In this document: in pieces, positions 34,500 through 43,204 of the stretch
How the letters are laid out: each line of letters begins with the position of its first letter
Numbering within the stretch: the first letter of the stretch is position 1
Source of the DNA: Nitrobacter sp051535215
GTDB lineage: Bacteria > Pseudomonadota > Alphaproteobacteria > Rhizobiales > Xanthobacteraceae
DNA: 64,000 bases
NCBI RefSeq assembly: GCF_051535215.1
Contig: NZ_JBPPLY010000003.1
Span: 248,001-312,000 of the forward strand
Direction: 5' to 3'
Translations under genes and position numbers: made by a program
The notes under the pieces: model-generated
The model's database searches: none
Told to the model about the DNA's origin: nothing
Seen by the model: only the letters and a program-made list of their open reading frames with translations

Positions 34500-35575
34500 G
34501 CGGACTTGCCCGGAAACAGCAGGCAGGCGTCGCCATAGGAATAGAAGCGATAGCCGCCCGCGATCGCGTGAGCATAGGCCTGTTTCATGGTGTCCAGCCC
34601 GCTGAAGGCCGACACCAGCATGAACAGCGTCGAGCGCGGCAGATGAAAGTTCGTCATCAGAATGTCGACGGCGCGAAAATGATAACCCGGCGTGATGAAG
34701 ATTGCGGTCTCGCCGGTGAAGGGCGTAATCCGGCCCTCCCCCGTCGCCGCACTTTCCAGAAGCCGCAGCGATGTGGTTCCGACCGCGACGATCCGACCGC
34801 CGTTCGCGCGCGCCACGTTCAGTGTCTCGGCGGTCTCGGCGGAAATCGCGCCCCATTCCGAATGCATGCGATGTCCCGCGGTGTCGTCGGTTTTTACCGG
34901 GAGAAACGTGCCGGCGCCGACATGCAGGGTGAGACGGTTGATGCCGACGCCGCGGTCGCGCAGCGACGCTTCCATCGCCGGCGTGAAATGCAGCCCCGCA
35001 GTCGGTGCGGCGACCGCGCCTTCATGAGCGGCGAACATGGTCTGATAGTCCGCCGCATCGCGATCGTCCGGCGCGCGTCTTGAGGCAATGTACGGCGGCA
35101 GCGGCGGCGAGCCCAGATCGGCGATGGCCTGATCCAGCGTCGGCCCGTGGAACGAGAAAGCGAGCGTGACTTCGCCCTCCTCGCCCTTGCTTTCGACCTC
35201 CGCATCCAGATGCCCGAGAAAACACACCCGCCCCTCATTGCCGAAGCGGACGATGTCTCCCGCGTTGAGTTTCTTGGCCGGTCTTACCAGCGCGTTCCAC
35301 CGCGAACCATCGAGACGCTTGATAAGCGTCGCATCGATTTTCGGCTCGGCTTCGCGGCCGATGCGGCGTCCGTGCAATTGCGCGGCAATCACCCTTGTGT
35401 CGTTCACCACGAGCTGGTCGCCGGCCCGCAGCCAGTCCGGCAGATCGCTCACGCGTTGATCGTGCAAGCCGGCTCCCGGCTGCACCACGAGCATCCGCGC
35501 GGAATCGCGCGGGCTCGCCGGACGAAGCGCGATGCTCTCGGGCGGCAGTTCGAAATCGAAGAGATCGGTTCGCAT
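34496..35575 (-). CDS. queA: S-adenosylmethionine:tRNA ribosyltransferase-isomerase
   Basis: Transfers the ribosyl part of SAM to preQ1-tRNA to make epoxyqueuosine. The product is 359 residues from ATG 35575 (MRTDLFDFELPPESIALRP, the family N-terminus). Typical motifs: VVNDTRVIAAQL, APTAGLHFT, HVGAGTF and NFHLPRSTLFMLVSAF. The ribosome-binding site is weak. It sits directly before tgt, as in many bacteria; queF is at the other end of the window. Confidence 0.97.
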   Translation of the reverse strand: MRTDLFDFELPPESIALRPASPRDSARMLVVQPGAGLHDQRVSDLPDWLRAGDQLVVNDTRVIAAQLHGRRIGREAEPKIDATLIKRLDGSRWNALVRPAKKLNAGDIVRFGNEGRVCFLGHLDAEVESKGEEGEVTLAFSFHGPTLDQAIADLGSPPLPPYIASRRAPDDRDAADYQTMFAAHEGAVAAPTAGLHFTPAMEASLRDRGVGINRLTLHVGAGTFLPVKTDDTAGHRMHSEWGAISAETAETLNVARANGGRIVAVGTTSLRLLESAATGEGRITPFTGETAIFITPGYHFRAVDILMTNFHLPRSTLFMLVSAFSGLDTMKQAYAHAIAGGYRFYSYGDACLLFPGKSA

Positions 35576-35684
35576 GGAATTATCAAATTGACGAAGACAG
35601 TCCGTCACTGAACCCGCCGACCCGAAACGTCAATGGCCGGAACACGTCCGGCCATTGCTTCGGTCTGGAATGTTGGAATGACGA

Positions 35685-36149
35685 TCAGGCTGCGTCCGCC
35701 GCAATCCTGGCCTTGACGATCTTGTCGGGATTCTGCACCGGCTCGCCGCGCTTGATCTTGTCGACGTTCTCCATGCCTTCGATCACCTTGCCCCAGACAG
35801 TGTATTGCCCGTCAAGAAACGTGGCGTCATCGAAGCAGATGAAGAACTGACTGTCGCCGGAATCGGGGCTTTGCGCCCGCGCCATGGATGCCGTGCCGCG
35901 CACGTGGGGCTCCCGGTTGAATTCGGCTTTCAGCTTCTGGCCGGAGCCGCCCATTCCGGTCCCTTGAGGGCATCCCGTTTGCGCCATGAAGCCGTCGATG
36001 ACGCGATGGAAGACGATGCCGTCGTAGAAGCCTTCACGAACCAGCTCCTTGATCCGCGCAACGTGATTGGGTGCGAGATCGGGACGCATCTCGATCGTGA
36101 CGGGTCCCTGCGTGGTTTCGAGAATCAAAGTGTTGTCGTTGTCAGCCAT
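35685..36149 (-). CDS. ppiB: Cytoplasmic peptidyl-prolyl isomerase (cyclophilin)
   Basis: A 154-residue cyclophilin without a signal peptide. Active-site motifs FHRVIDGFMAQTGCPQGTG and SMARAQSPDSGDSQFFICF are intact. It catalyses proline isomerisation in folding. It overlaps the next minus-strand gene upstream by 25 bp and belongs to a run with the exported cyclophilin. Confidence 0.93.
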   Translation of the reverse strand: MADNDNTLILETTQGPVTIEMRPDLAPNHVARIKELVREGFYDGIVFHRVIDGFMAQTGCPQGTGMGGSGQKLKAEFNREPHVRGTASMARAQSPDSGDSQFFICFDDATFLDGQYTVWGKVIEGMENVDKIKRGEPVQNPDKIVKARIAADAA

Positions 36150-36559
36150 GCTCTCTTCTCTTTCGGTTTGGGATGGATTCGTCGATCGTCAAATCGGATG
36201 GTCAGCGGCCGGCCCGCAATGGCGCCGCCCATGCCCGGGGTAAACGGCATCGGAACACAACGCTGCAATGCTTCCATCACGGCCGTCCGGTAGATGATGC
36301 GTTCGTCGTCCGTCGCGTTGCGTGTCTCATAGGTGATCCGGGGACGTCCCAGCAGATTGCCGTCGCGCTTGAATGTGAACTGCACGGTGATCTCCATGCC
36401 GGGATTTCCGCGCGGCAAGGCTGGCGGCTCCCAGCATTGCTTCAACCGCGCGGACAAGGCGGCCAGGTTGGGAATTCCATCTTCCTGCGCGAGTGCTGGT
36501 CCCGATCCGGTGCTTCCGGCGAGGATGAGCAGGATCGCAACCGGGATGGAGCAACGCAC
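36125..36559 (-). CDS. Exported protein with TonB-C-like domain
   Basis: A 144-residue exported protein starting with GTG 36559 (GAAGG upstream). Signal peptide to about ALA(24), then a domain of about 110 residues (LKQCWEPPALPRGNPGMEIT ... ALQRCVPMPFTPG) resembling TonB/TolA C-terminal folds with a Cys pair. Its 3' end overlaps ppiB. It lies between the two cyclophilin genes in the same direction, so it is probably co-transcribed. Role unknown. Confidence 0.8.
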   Translation of the reverse strand: MRCSIPVAILLILAGSTGSGPALAQEDGIPNLAALSARLKQCWEPPALPRGNPGMEITVQFTFKRDGNLLGRPRITYETRNATDDERIIYRTAVMEALQRCVPMPFTPGMGGAIAGRPLTIRFDDRRIHPKPKEKRAWLTTTTL

Positions 36560-36568
36560 GTTACGCCT

Positions 36569-37129
36569 TCACTTGATGTCGGAGGCGACCTGAACCTTCA
36601 GCATCTTGTCCGGATCGGTGACGGTGCCGCTGGCCGAGTTGGCGGGCGCCTTCTTCAGCTTGTCCACCACGTCCATGCCGGACACCACATCGCCGACCAC
36701 GGTGTATTTGCCGTTGAGGAAAGATGCATCGGCGAAGCAGATGAAGAACTGCGAGTTCGCCGAGTTCGGGCTTCCCGCGCGCGCCATGCCGACGACCCCG
36801 CGCTTGAACGGCACGTTCGAGAATTCCGCCTTCAGATCGGGATATTTCGATCCGCCAGTGCCGTTGAAATTCTGGCCGTCGCCGGTCTGCGCCATGAAGC
36901 CGTCCATGACGCGATGGAAGGGAACGTTGTTATAGAAGCCGTCACGGGCGAGCTGCTTGATGCGCTCGGCATGTTGCGGCGCGATGTCGGTCCGCAGCTT
37001 GATGACGATCCGGCCCTTGGTGCTGTCGATCACAATCGCGTTCTGCTTGTCGAGGTTGGCAGGCAGCGGTTGGGCGAAAGCGGGGATCGCGAACATCAGC
37101 GCGGCGACGAGGCCAAGGATTCTAATCAT
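36569..37129 (-). CDS. Periplasmic peptidyl-prolyl isomerase (cyclophilin)
   Basis: A 186-residue cyclophilin with signal peptide MIRILGLVAALMFAIPAFAQ. Catalytic motifs FHRVMDGFMAQTGDGQNFNG and GMARAGSPNSANSQFFICF are intact. Paralogue of the cytoplasmic one at 35.7 kb but exported. It likely assists folding in the periplasm. Second in a coaD-cyclophilin-cyclophilin run. Confidence 0.92.
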   Translation of the reverse strand: MIRILGLVAALMFAIPAFAQPLPANLDKQNAIVIDSTKGRIVIKLRTDIAPQHAERIKQLARDGFYNNVPFHRVMDGFMAQTGDGQNFNGTGGSKYPDLKAEFSNVPFKRGVVGMARAGSPNSANSQFFICFADASFLNGKYTVVGDVVSGMDVVDKLKKAPANSASGTVTDPDKMLKVQVASDIK

Positions 37130-37163
37130 GACAACTCCGGATCAAAGGTAAGGGCTGGTTCAT

Positions 37164-37661
37164 TCAACCGACGAATTTGGTCTTGAGACTCGACGCGACC
37201 GATTGCGGGACGAAAGCGGATACGTCGCCACCCATGGCCGCGATCTGACGCACCAGTGTGGCGCTGATCGGGCGAACGCCGGGCGAAGCCGGGACGAATA
37301 CCGTATGCACGCCGCCCGCCATGGTTTCGTTCATGCCGGCGATCTGCATCTCATAATCGAGATCGGTGCCGTCGCGCAGCCCGCGGATCAGGATCGTGGC
37401 GCCGGCCTTCTGTGCGGCGGCGACCGTGAGACCGTCGTAAGTGGTGCAGTCGAATGCGCAGCCGGCTTCAGCGGCGACCGGCGCGAGCACCGCGCGCGTC
37501 ATCGCAAGACGCTCCTGCGCCGAGAACAGCGGCGTCTTTCCCGGATGAACGCCGATGGCAACGATCAGTCGGTCGCATAGGACCACAGCGTGCCTGACGA
37601 CATCGAGATGGCCGTTGGTGACAGGATCGAACGATCCGGGATAGAGCGCGACGCGGGGCAT
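37164..37661 (-). CDS. coaD: Pantetheine-phosphate adenylyltransferase
   Basis: Penultimate step of coenzyme A synthesis (4'-phosphopantetheine plus ATP). From ATG 37661 the product is 165 residues, MPRVALYPGSFDPVTNGHLD, with the T/HxGH nucleotide motif and the SATLVRQIA region that completes the active site. It precedes the cyclophilin genes on the same strand, a common alphaproteobacterial order. Confidence 0.96.
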   Translation of the reverse strand: MPRVALYPGSFDPVTNGHLDVVRHAVVLCDRLIVAIGVHPGKTPLFSAQERLAMTRAVLAPVAAEAGCAFDCTTYDGLTVAAAQKAGATILIRGLRDGTDLDYEMQIAGMNETMAGGVHTVFVPASPGVRPISATLVRQIAAMGGDVSAFVPQSVASSLKTKFVG

Positions 37662-37698
37662 GGTCTCGTCTGAAGTGGGTGGAACTGACGTCAAGTAT

Positions 37699-37797
37699 TC
37701 AACGCGTCACGGCCGGGCACAGGCATTCGAAAAACGGCGTCGCTTCGCTCGCCTCGCCGACCATCCACGTCTTTTGACCGCCTTCGGGCATGACCAT
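37699..37797 (-). CDS. Possible very small protein (32 residues)
   Basis: ATG 37797 (alternative 37791), with GAGG about nine bases upstream, opens a 32-codon frame starting MVMPEGGQKTWMVGEASEAT and ending in CLCPAVTR. Codon third positions are GC-rich as in real genes. Not tested by homology. Confidence 0.3.
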   Translation of the reverse strand: MVMPEGGQKTWMVGEASEATPFFECLCPAVTR

Positions 37798-38136
37798 TAA
37801 TCGAACCTCGTTTTCGCTTTAGCGCGCCTGTTCAGACGCCGCAAGCGAAGCAGGTTCCGCAAATATCGTCGCGAGAGCCGATATTTATTTCGAAAGATCG
37901 ACCGAACCAATTCGGGGGCTGGCGCGTCTTATCGTCATGACAGCAAGACCACTGAAATCGTTGTGATTTTCCGGGGCTCTGTTTCGTCCACCCTTCAGGA
38001 CGAAACAATTCTTCGACTGATGAAACCACTTTCCCGAGACAGCGAAGACATCGCGAAACAGGAACTGGCTATCAATCCGTCAACCAACAGGGTCGACAAG
38101 CCGCAAACGGCCAGACCCGACAAACAGGGGACCGTC
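37798..38136. other. Gap upstream of the small exported protein gene
   Basis: No convincing gene. An in-frame ATG at 38020 could extend the downstream gene (MKPLSRDSEDIAKQ). Confidence 0.4.
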
Positions 38137-38391
38137 ATGATCAAGGCTCTTTCCGCCGTCGCGGTTGCAGCGTTCATCGCAGCCGCCCTCACCCTTCTCC
38201 CGGGTTTCGCTCCGCAAGTTTCGGCGAGCACGCCGACCGCGCTCGCCAAGGGCGACCGTCTCGACATCCGTCCGGCAGCGACGGCCTGCTCGGAGCAGAC
38301 CTGGCCGAATTTCGCGGCGTCCTGCCTGCGTACCGCCGATTCCAGGACTGCCGTTCGTGAAGCCCGTCTGGTGACGGCAAACAATCGCTGA
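38137..38391 (+). CDS. Small exported protein
   Basis: An 84-residue precursor from ATG 38137 with GGGGA upstream. Signal peptide MIKALSAVAVAAFIAAALTL... with cleavage after SAS or nearby. The mature part has two Cys (TACSEQTWPNFAASCLR). ATG 38020 would add 39 polar residues ahead of the signal. Followed by a strong terminator. Function unknown; similar small exported proteins with CS..WP...CLR occur in Bradyrhizobium relatives. Confidence 0.65.
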   Translation: MIKALSAVAVAAFIAAALTLLPGFAPQVSASTPTALAKGDRLDIRPAATACSEQTWPNFAASCLRTADSRTAVREARLVTANNR

Positions 38392-38425
38392 TCCGAATTT
38401 TCCCGGATCTTCGAGCCTCCAAGGC

Positions 38426-38455
38426 AAAGCCGCCCGTATGCCCACGGGCGGCTTT
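38426..38455 (+). terminator. Terminator of the small exported protein gene
   Basis: AAAGCCGCCCGT-atgccc-ACGGGCGGCTTT: 12-bp perfect stem followed by T residues, 35 bp after the stop. Confidence 0.85.
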
Positions 38456-38477
38456 TGCGTTGCGGCACAAACGCGGG

Positions 38478-38571
38478 CTATAGCGTTTTCGAGCGAAGCG
38501 GGCGCCGGTACGCGCGTCAAAACAATAATCCCGAGTTTCGCTTCCGATTCGATCAGAAGTGAAGCTCTCTG
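38478..38571. repeat. Repeat family A, copy 3
   Basis: Begins CTATAGCGTTTTCGAGCGAAGCGG and ends TTCGCTTCCGATtcgATCAGAAGTGAAGCTCT, matching the intact copy at 8053-8157 with a shortened centre. Confidence 0.75.
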
Positions 38572-38588
38572 GTCGGTACCTTTTGTTT

Positions 38589-38638
38589 GAGCATGATCTT
38601 TTCCGAAAACCGGTTTCCACTTTTCGGGATCTTGCTCT
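38589..38638. repeat. Repeat family B, copy 2, overlapping the gyrA stop
   Basis: GAGCATGATC...TTCCGAAAACCGG...TTTCCACTTTTCGG...GATCTTGCTC, the same palindrome as at 3184-3232. Its last base pair overlaps the TAG stop codon of gyrA. Confidence 0.8.
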
Positions 38639-41378
38639 ATCCGCCGTTGCCGTTCTCGTTTTCCTCGCGGATGTGCTCGACCGACACCACGTGCTCGTCG
38701 TCGGCGGTGTTGAAGACTCGAACCCCCTTGGATGCGCGAGACGTGATGCGGATGCCCTCCACCGGCACGCGGATCAACTGGCCACCGTCGCTGACCAGCA
38801 TGATCTGGTCCGACATCTCGACCGGGAACCCGGCCACGAGGTGACCGATCTCGCCGATCTTGGTCGGATCGGTGGCACGGATGCCCTTGCCGCCGCGACC
38901 TGACACCCTGAACTCGAACGACGATGACCGCTTGCCATAGCCCTGCGCCGTCACCGTGAGCACGAACTGCTCGGCCGCGCCCATTTCCACATAGCGCCCC
39001 TCGGGCAGCGAGAGATCGGTGTGCGCGGCCTCGTCGGCCTCCGGCGTTGCTTCTTCGGGTTCGATATCCTCGCCGGTCGCAGCGCGGCGGATCGCGCCGG
39101 ACTGCTTGAGGTAGGCGGCACGTTCGGCCGGCGTCGCCTCGAAGTGGTGCAGGATCGACAGCGAGATCACCCGGTCACCGCCGGCCAGCGCGATACCCCG
39201 CACGCCCATCGATGTCCGGCCCGAAAACACGCGCACGTCGGTCACCGGGAAACGGATGCACTGGCCGCCGGCGGCGGTCAGCAGCACGTCGTCGCGCTCG
39301 GTGCAAATCTGTACGTCGACGATCGCCTCGCCCTCGCCGAGCTTCATCGCGATGATGCCGGAGCGGCGGACGTCGACGAAATCGGACAGCTTGTTGCGCC
39401 GGACCGTGCCGCTGGTGGTGGCGAACATCACGTCCAGATTGGCCCAGGACGACTCGTCCTCCGGCAGCGGCATGATGGTGGTGATACGTTCGCCCTGTTC
39501 AAGCGGCAGAATGTTGATCATCGCCTTGCCGCGCGCGTTTGGCGCGGCCATCGGCAGACGCCAGACCTTTTCCTTGTAGACCTGGCCGCGCGAGGAGAAG
39601 AACAGCACCGGCGTGTGCGTGGACGCCACGAACAGGCGGCTGACGAAATCCTCCTCGCGCGTCTGCATTCCGGAGCGGCCCTTGCCGCCACGCTTCTGCG
39701 CGCGATAGGTCGACAGCGGCACCCGCTTGACGTAGCCGGCATGCGAGACGGTCACGACCATGTCCTCGCGCTGGATCAGGTCCTCGTCCTCGACCTCCCC
39801 CTCCTGCTCGACGATGACGGTCTTGCGCGGAGTGGCGAATTCGGCCTTCACCGCCGAAAGCTCGGTCTTGACGATCGCCTGCACGCGCGCGCGCGAGCGC
39901 AGGATATCCAGATAATCGGCAATCTCGACAGCGAGCTTGTCGAGCTCTTCGGAAATTTCCTCGCGGCCGAGCGCGGTCAGGCGTTGCAGGCGCAGATCGA
40001 GAATGGCCTTGGCCTGCTCCATCGACAGTCGCGCCGTGCCATCCGGCGACATACGGTGGCGCGGATCGTCAATCAGCGTGATCATCGCCGCCACGTCCTT
40101 CGCCGGCCAGTCGCGCGACATCAAGGTCTCGCGCGCACTGTTGGGATCCGGCGACTCCCTAATCACGCGGATGATCTCGTCGATGTTGGCGACGGCGATG
40201 GCGAGACCGACCAGGATGTGGGCGCGGTCGCGCGCCTTGTTGAGCAGGAACTTGGTGCGGCGGGTAACCACCTGCTCGCGGAACGCGACGAACAGCGTCA
40301 GCAGGTCTTTCAGGTTCATGAGCTGCGGCCGCCCCGCATCCAGCGCCACCATGTTGGCGCCGAAATTGGTTTGCAGCGGTGTGAACCTGTAGAGCTGGTT
40401 GAGCACGACCTCGGGGACGGCGTCGCGCTTCAGTTCGACCACAACGCGGAAACCTTCGCGGTCGGACTCGTCGCGCAGGTCGGAGATGCCGTCGATCTTC
40501 TTCTCGCGCACCAGGTCGGCGATGCGTTCGACCATGCTGGCCTTGTTGACCTGATACGGGATCTCCGAGACGATAATCGCCTCGCGATCCTTGCGGATGG
40601 TGTCGATCGACACCTTGCCGCGCATCACGATCGAGCCGCGGCCGAGATGGTAGGCCGAACGGATGCCCTGCCGCCCCAGGATAATACCGCCGGTGGGAAA
40701 ATCCGGCCCCGGAATGATTTTGATGAGATCGTCGATCGGAAGCGCAGGATCGTCGATCAACGCCACGCACGCGTCGACGACTTCGCCGAGATTGTGCGGC
40801 GGAATGTTGGTGGCCATGCCCACCGCGATGCCGCCGGCGCCGTTGACCAGAAGATTCGGAAACTTCGCCGGAAGAACCGACGGCTCCTTCTCGCTGCTGT
40901 CGTAGTTCGGCTGAAAATCGACGGTGTCCTTGTCGATGTCATCGAGCAGCGATTGCGCGATCTTGGTGAGGCGGGATTCGGTGTAGCGCATGGCCGCCGC
41001 CATATCGCCGTCGACCGAGCCGAAATTGCCCTGCCCGTCGATCAGCGGCACGCGCATCGAGAAATCCTGCGCCATGCGCACCAACGCGTCATAAACCGAC
41101 TGATCGCCGTGGGGATGGTACTTACCGATGACGTCGCCGACGGTGCGCGCCGATTTGCGATAAGGCTTGTTCCACTCGAAACCGTTCTCGTACATCGCGT
41201 AGAGGATGCGGCGGTGAACCGGCTTCAGACCGTCGCGCGCATCCGGCAACGCGCGCGCCACGATCACGCTCATGGCGTAATCGAGGTAGCTGCGTTTCAT
41301 CTCCTCGAGTATGGAAATGGGACGAATGCCCGAGGGCGCCGGCGGCTCTCCGGACTTCGTATCTTCGGTATCTGACAA
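38637..41378 (-). CDS. gyrA: DNA gyrase subunit A
   Basis: Breakage-reunion subunit of gyrase, which introduces negative supercoils. The 913-residue product has the catalytic tyrosine at Tyr132 (AAAMRYTESRL), the quinolone-resistance region HPHGDQSVYDALVRMAQ (residues 89-105), and the GyrA box QKRGGKG in the C-terminal beta-pinwheel. The residue at the E. coli Ser83 position is Gln93. An acidic insert (EDIEPEEATPEADEAAHTD) lies in the C-terminal domain. Full length. It stands alone between coaD-side genes and scpB. Confidence 0.97.
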   Translation of the reverse strand: MSDTEDTKSGEPPAPSGIRPISILEEMKRSYLDYAMSVIVARALPDARDGLKPVHRRILYAMYENGFEWNKPYRKSARTVGDVIGKYHPHGDQSVYDALVRMAQDFSMRVPLIDGQGNFGSVDGDMAAAMRYTESRLTKIAQSLLDDIDKDTVDFQPNYDSSEKEPSVLPAKFPNLLVNGAGGIAVGMATNIPPHNLGEVVDACVALIDDPALPIDDLIKIIPGPDFPTGGIILGRQGIRSAYHLGRGSIVMRGKVSIDTIRKDREAIIVSEIPYQVNKASMVERIADLVREKKIDGISDLRDESDREGFRVVVELKRDAVPEVVLNQLYRFTPLQTNFGANMVALDAGRPQLMNLKDLLTLFVAFREQVVTRRTKFLLNKARDRAHILVGLAIAVANIDEIIRVIRESPDPNSARETLMSRDWPAKDVAAMITLIDDPRHRMSPDGTARLSMEQAKAILDLRLQRLTALGREEISEELDKLAVEIADYLDILRSRARVQAIVKTELSAVKAEFATPRKTVIVEQEGEVEDEDLIQREDMVVTVSHAGYVKRVPLSTYRAQKRGGKGRSGMQTREEDFVSRLFVASTHTPVLFFSSRGQVYKEKVWRLPMAAPNARGKAMINILPLEQGERITTIMPLPEDESSWANLDVMFATTSGTVRRNKLSDFVDVRRSGIIAMKLGEGEAIVDVQICTERDDVLLTAAGGQCIRFPVTDVRVFSGRTSMGVRGIALAGGDRVISLSILHHFEATPAERAAYLKQSGAIRRAATGEDIEPEEATPEADEAAHTDLSLPEGRYVEMGAAEQFVLTVTAQGYGKRSSSFEFRVSGRGGKGIRATDPTKIGEIGHLVAGFPVEMSDQIMLVSDGGQLIRVPVEGIRITSRASKGVRVFNTADDEHVVSVEHIREENENGNGG

Positions 41379-41563
41379 GAGAGGATTCCGGTCGGTTTGT
41401 GTCCGGAATCATATAGCGCATCGGGGCCTGGCAGACCACCCCCGACACTGCCTCAAGCAACGTTTTTCCTCTTGTTTATCCAGATACTTAGCTGACGATC
41501 CGAGCCGACCTGAGAGCTCCTCCGGCAACCCGGCCGAAGGCTGGTTCCGACGCCCCCGCGCTT

Positions 41564-42349
41564 TTACGAAAGTTCGCCGTCTTTGGCGTTCTCTTCGTCA
41601 TCCGAAGGACCACCCGCGCCCTCGTCGCCATCAGCCGAGCCATCGCTCTCCGGCTCCAGCGTCGGGACCAGCGCCAGTTCGAGATCGCCGGCTTCGAGCG
41701 GATCCTCATCGTCGCGCAAAGCGGGATCGTCCGACGGCGTCGGAACACTGAACCCGCCGGGCAGACGGGAGTCCAGCAATCCCGTTCCCTTCAGTTCTTC
41801 CAGACCCGGCAGGTCGCCGAGGTTTTCGAGGCTGAACTGGGACAGGAACGCCTCGGTGGTTCCGAAGGTGAGCGGACGCCCCGGGGTCTTGCGGCGACCG
41901 CGCGGCTTGATCCAGCCGGTCTCCAGCAGCACGTCGAGCGTCCCCTTGGAGGTCACGACGCCGCGGATTTCCTCGATCTCGGCCCGGGTCACGGGCTGGT
42001 GGTAGGCGATGATCGCCAGCATTTCGATCGCCGCGCGCGACAGCCGCCGCGTCTCGGTGCTTTCCCGCGTCATCAGCCAGGCCAGATCGCCCGCGGTGCG
42101 GAACGTCCATTTGTTGGCAACGCGCACCAGATTGACACCGCGCGAGGCATAGTCCGCCTGCAATTGCGCAAGCGCCAACTTGATGTCGACGCCGTCGGGC
42201 ATCCGCTTGGCCAGCGCTGCCTGATCCAGCGGCTCGGACGAGGCGAACAGCAGCGCCTCCAGCAATCGCAGTTCTTCTGGGCGCGCCATCGGCAGTTCCG
42301 ACTCCGGTTCCTCGACCTGCGCCACGCGCATCTCCGCCAGGCTTGCCAT
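41564..42349 (-). CDS. scpB: Chromosome segregation and condensation protein ScpB
   Basis: Kleisin-associated winged-helix subunit of the SMC-ScpAB complex. The 261-residue product has LRLLEALLFASSEPLDQAAL near the start and the conserved AIIAYHQPVTRAEIEEIRGV segment. A long acidic C-terminal tail (about 205-261) is typical of alphaproteobacteria. Just downstream of scpA (18-bp gap). Confidence 0.95.
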   Translation of the reverse strand: MASLAEMRVAQVEEPESELPMARPEELRLLEALLFASSEPLDQAALAKRMPDGVDIKLALAQLQADYASRGVNLVRVANKWTFRTAGDLAWLMTRESTETRRLSRAAIEMLAIIAYHQPVTRAEIEEIRGVVTSKGTLDVLLETGWIKPRGRRKTPGRPLTFGTTEAFLSQFSLENLGDLPGLEELKGTGLLDSRLPGGFSVPTPSDDPALRDDEDPLEAGDLELALVPTLEPESDGSADGDEGAGGPSDDEENAKDGELS

Positions 42350-42367
42350 CGCTCGGTCTCCTTCTTC

Positions 42368-43204
42368 TTACTGGGCCGGCGCGTCGGGCACCGTCACCGG
42401 AGCGGATGCCGGCGGCACGCGCTTGCGAAAATAGAGCGGCGCGAACGCCTCTTTCTGGTTCAGATCCATGACGCCTTCGCGCACCAGTTCGAGCGCGGCA
42501 GCGAAACTCGACGCGAACACTGTGGCCCGCTGCGAGGGATCGACGACGTAGGTCATCAGGTATTCATCGAGGCATCCCCAGTCCTCGTCGGCCAGCCCGA
42601 CAAGACGCTCGAGCGAGGCGCGCGCTTCGCTCAGCGACCAGACCGTGCGCTTGGCGAGGTGAACCGTGGTCAGAACGCGCTGTTGCCGCTGGGTGGCATA
42701 AGCGGTGAGCAGATCGAAAAGTGTCGCCGTGAACCGCGGATGGCGGATTTCGGCGATCGCTTCGGGATTGCCGCGCGGAAAGATGTCGCGCTGGAACTGC
42801 GGCCTGTTCATCAGGCGGTTGGCCGCCTCGCGGATCGCCTCGAGGCGACGCAGACGGTTGGCGAGCGCCGTGGCCATCTCGCCCGCGCTCGGTCCATCCG
42901 GGGTCGCCGGTTCCGGCAGCAGCAACCGCGATTTCAGGAACGCAAGCCACGCCGCCATCACCAGATAATCGGCGGCCAGTTCGAGACGAATCTTGCGGGC
43001 CGCTTCTATGAAGACGAGGTACTGGTCGGCGAGCGCCAGAATGGAGATTTTCGACAGGTCGACCTTCTGCTGTCGGGCGAGCGCCAGCAACAGATCGAGC
43101 GGGCCTTCATAGCCCTCGACATCGACGACGAGTGCCAACGCGTCGTCGTTATCGACGCGCTCGGCCGGCCGTCCCGTTTCGAATGACAGAATTTCCGCGC
43201 TCAT
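42368..43204 (-). CDS. scpA: Segregation and condensation protein ScpA
   Basis: Kleisin subunit that bridges SMC heads. The 278-residue product shows the N-terminal motif YEGPLDLLLALARQQKVDLSK and the C-terminal winged-helix region. Its ATG overlaps the nagZ stop by 4 bp, so the nagZ-scpA-scpB run is coupled. Confidence 0.95.
   Translation of the reverse strand: MSAEILSFETGRPAERVDNDDALALVVDVEGYEGPLDLLLALARQQKVDLSKISILALADQYLVFIEAARKIRLELAADYLVMAAWLAFLKSRLLLPEPATPDGPSAGEMATALANRLRRLEAIREAANRLMNRPQFQRDIFPRGNPEAIAEIRHPRFTATLFDLLTAYATQRQQRVLTTVHLAKRTVWSLSEARASLERLVGLADEDWGCLDEYLMTYVVDPSQRATVFASSFAAALELVREGVMDLNQKEAFAPLYFRKRVPPASAPVTVPDAPAQ

Noticed and set aside
37832..38029. 65-codon minus-strand frame upstream of the small exported protein
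   Set aside because: No ribosome-binding site; unusual Trp/Cys composition typical of chance frames.
39021..41375. 784-codon plus-strand frame opposite gyrA
   Set aside because: Antisense shadow; gyrA is complete on the other strand and the frame is Arg/His-rich with no domain.
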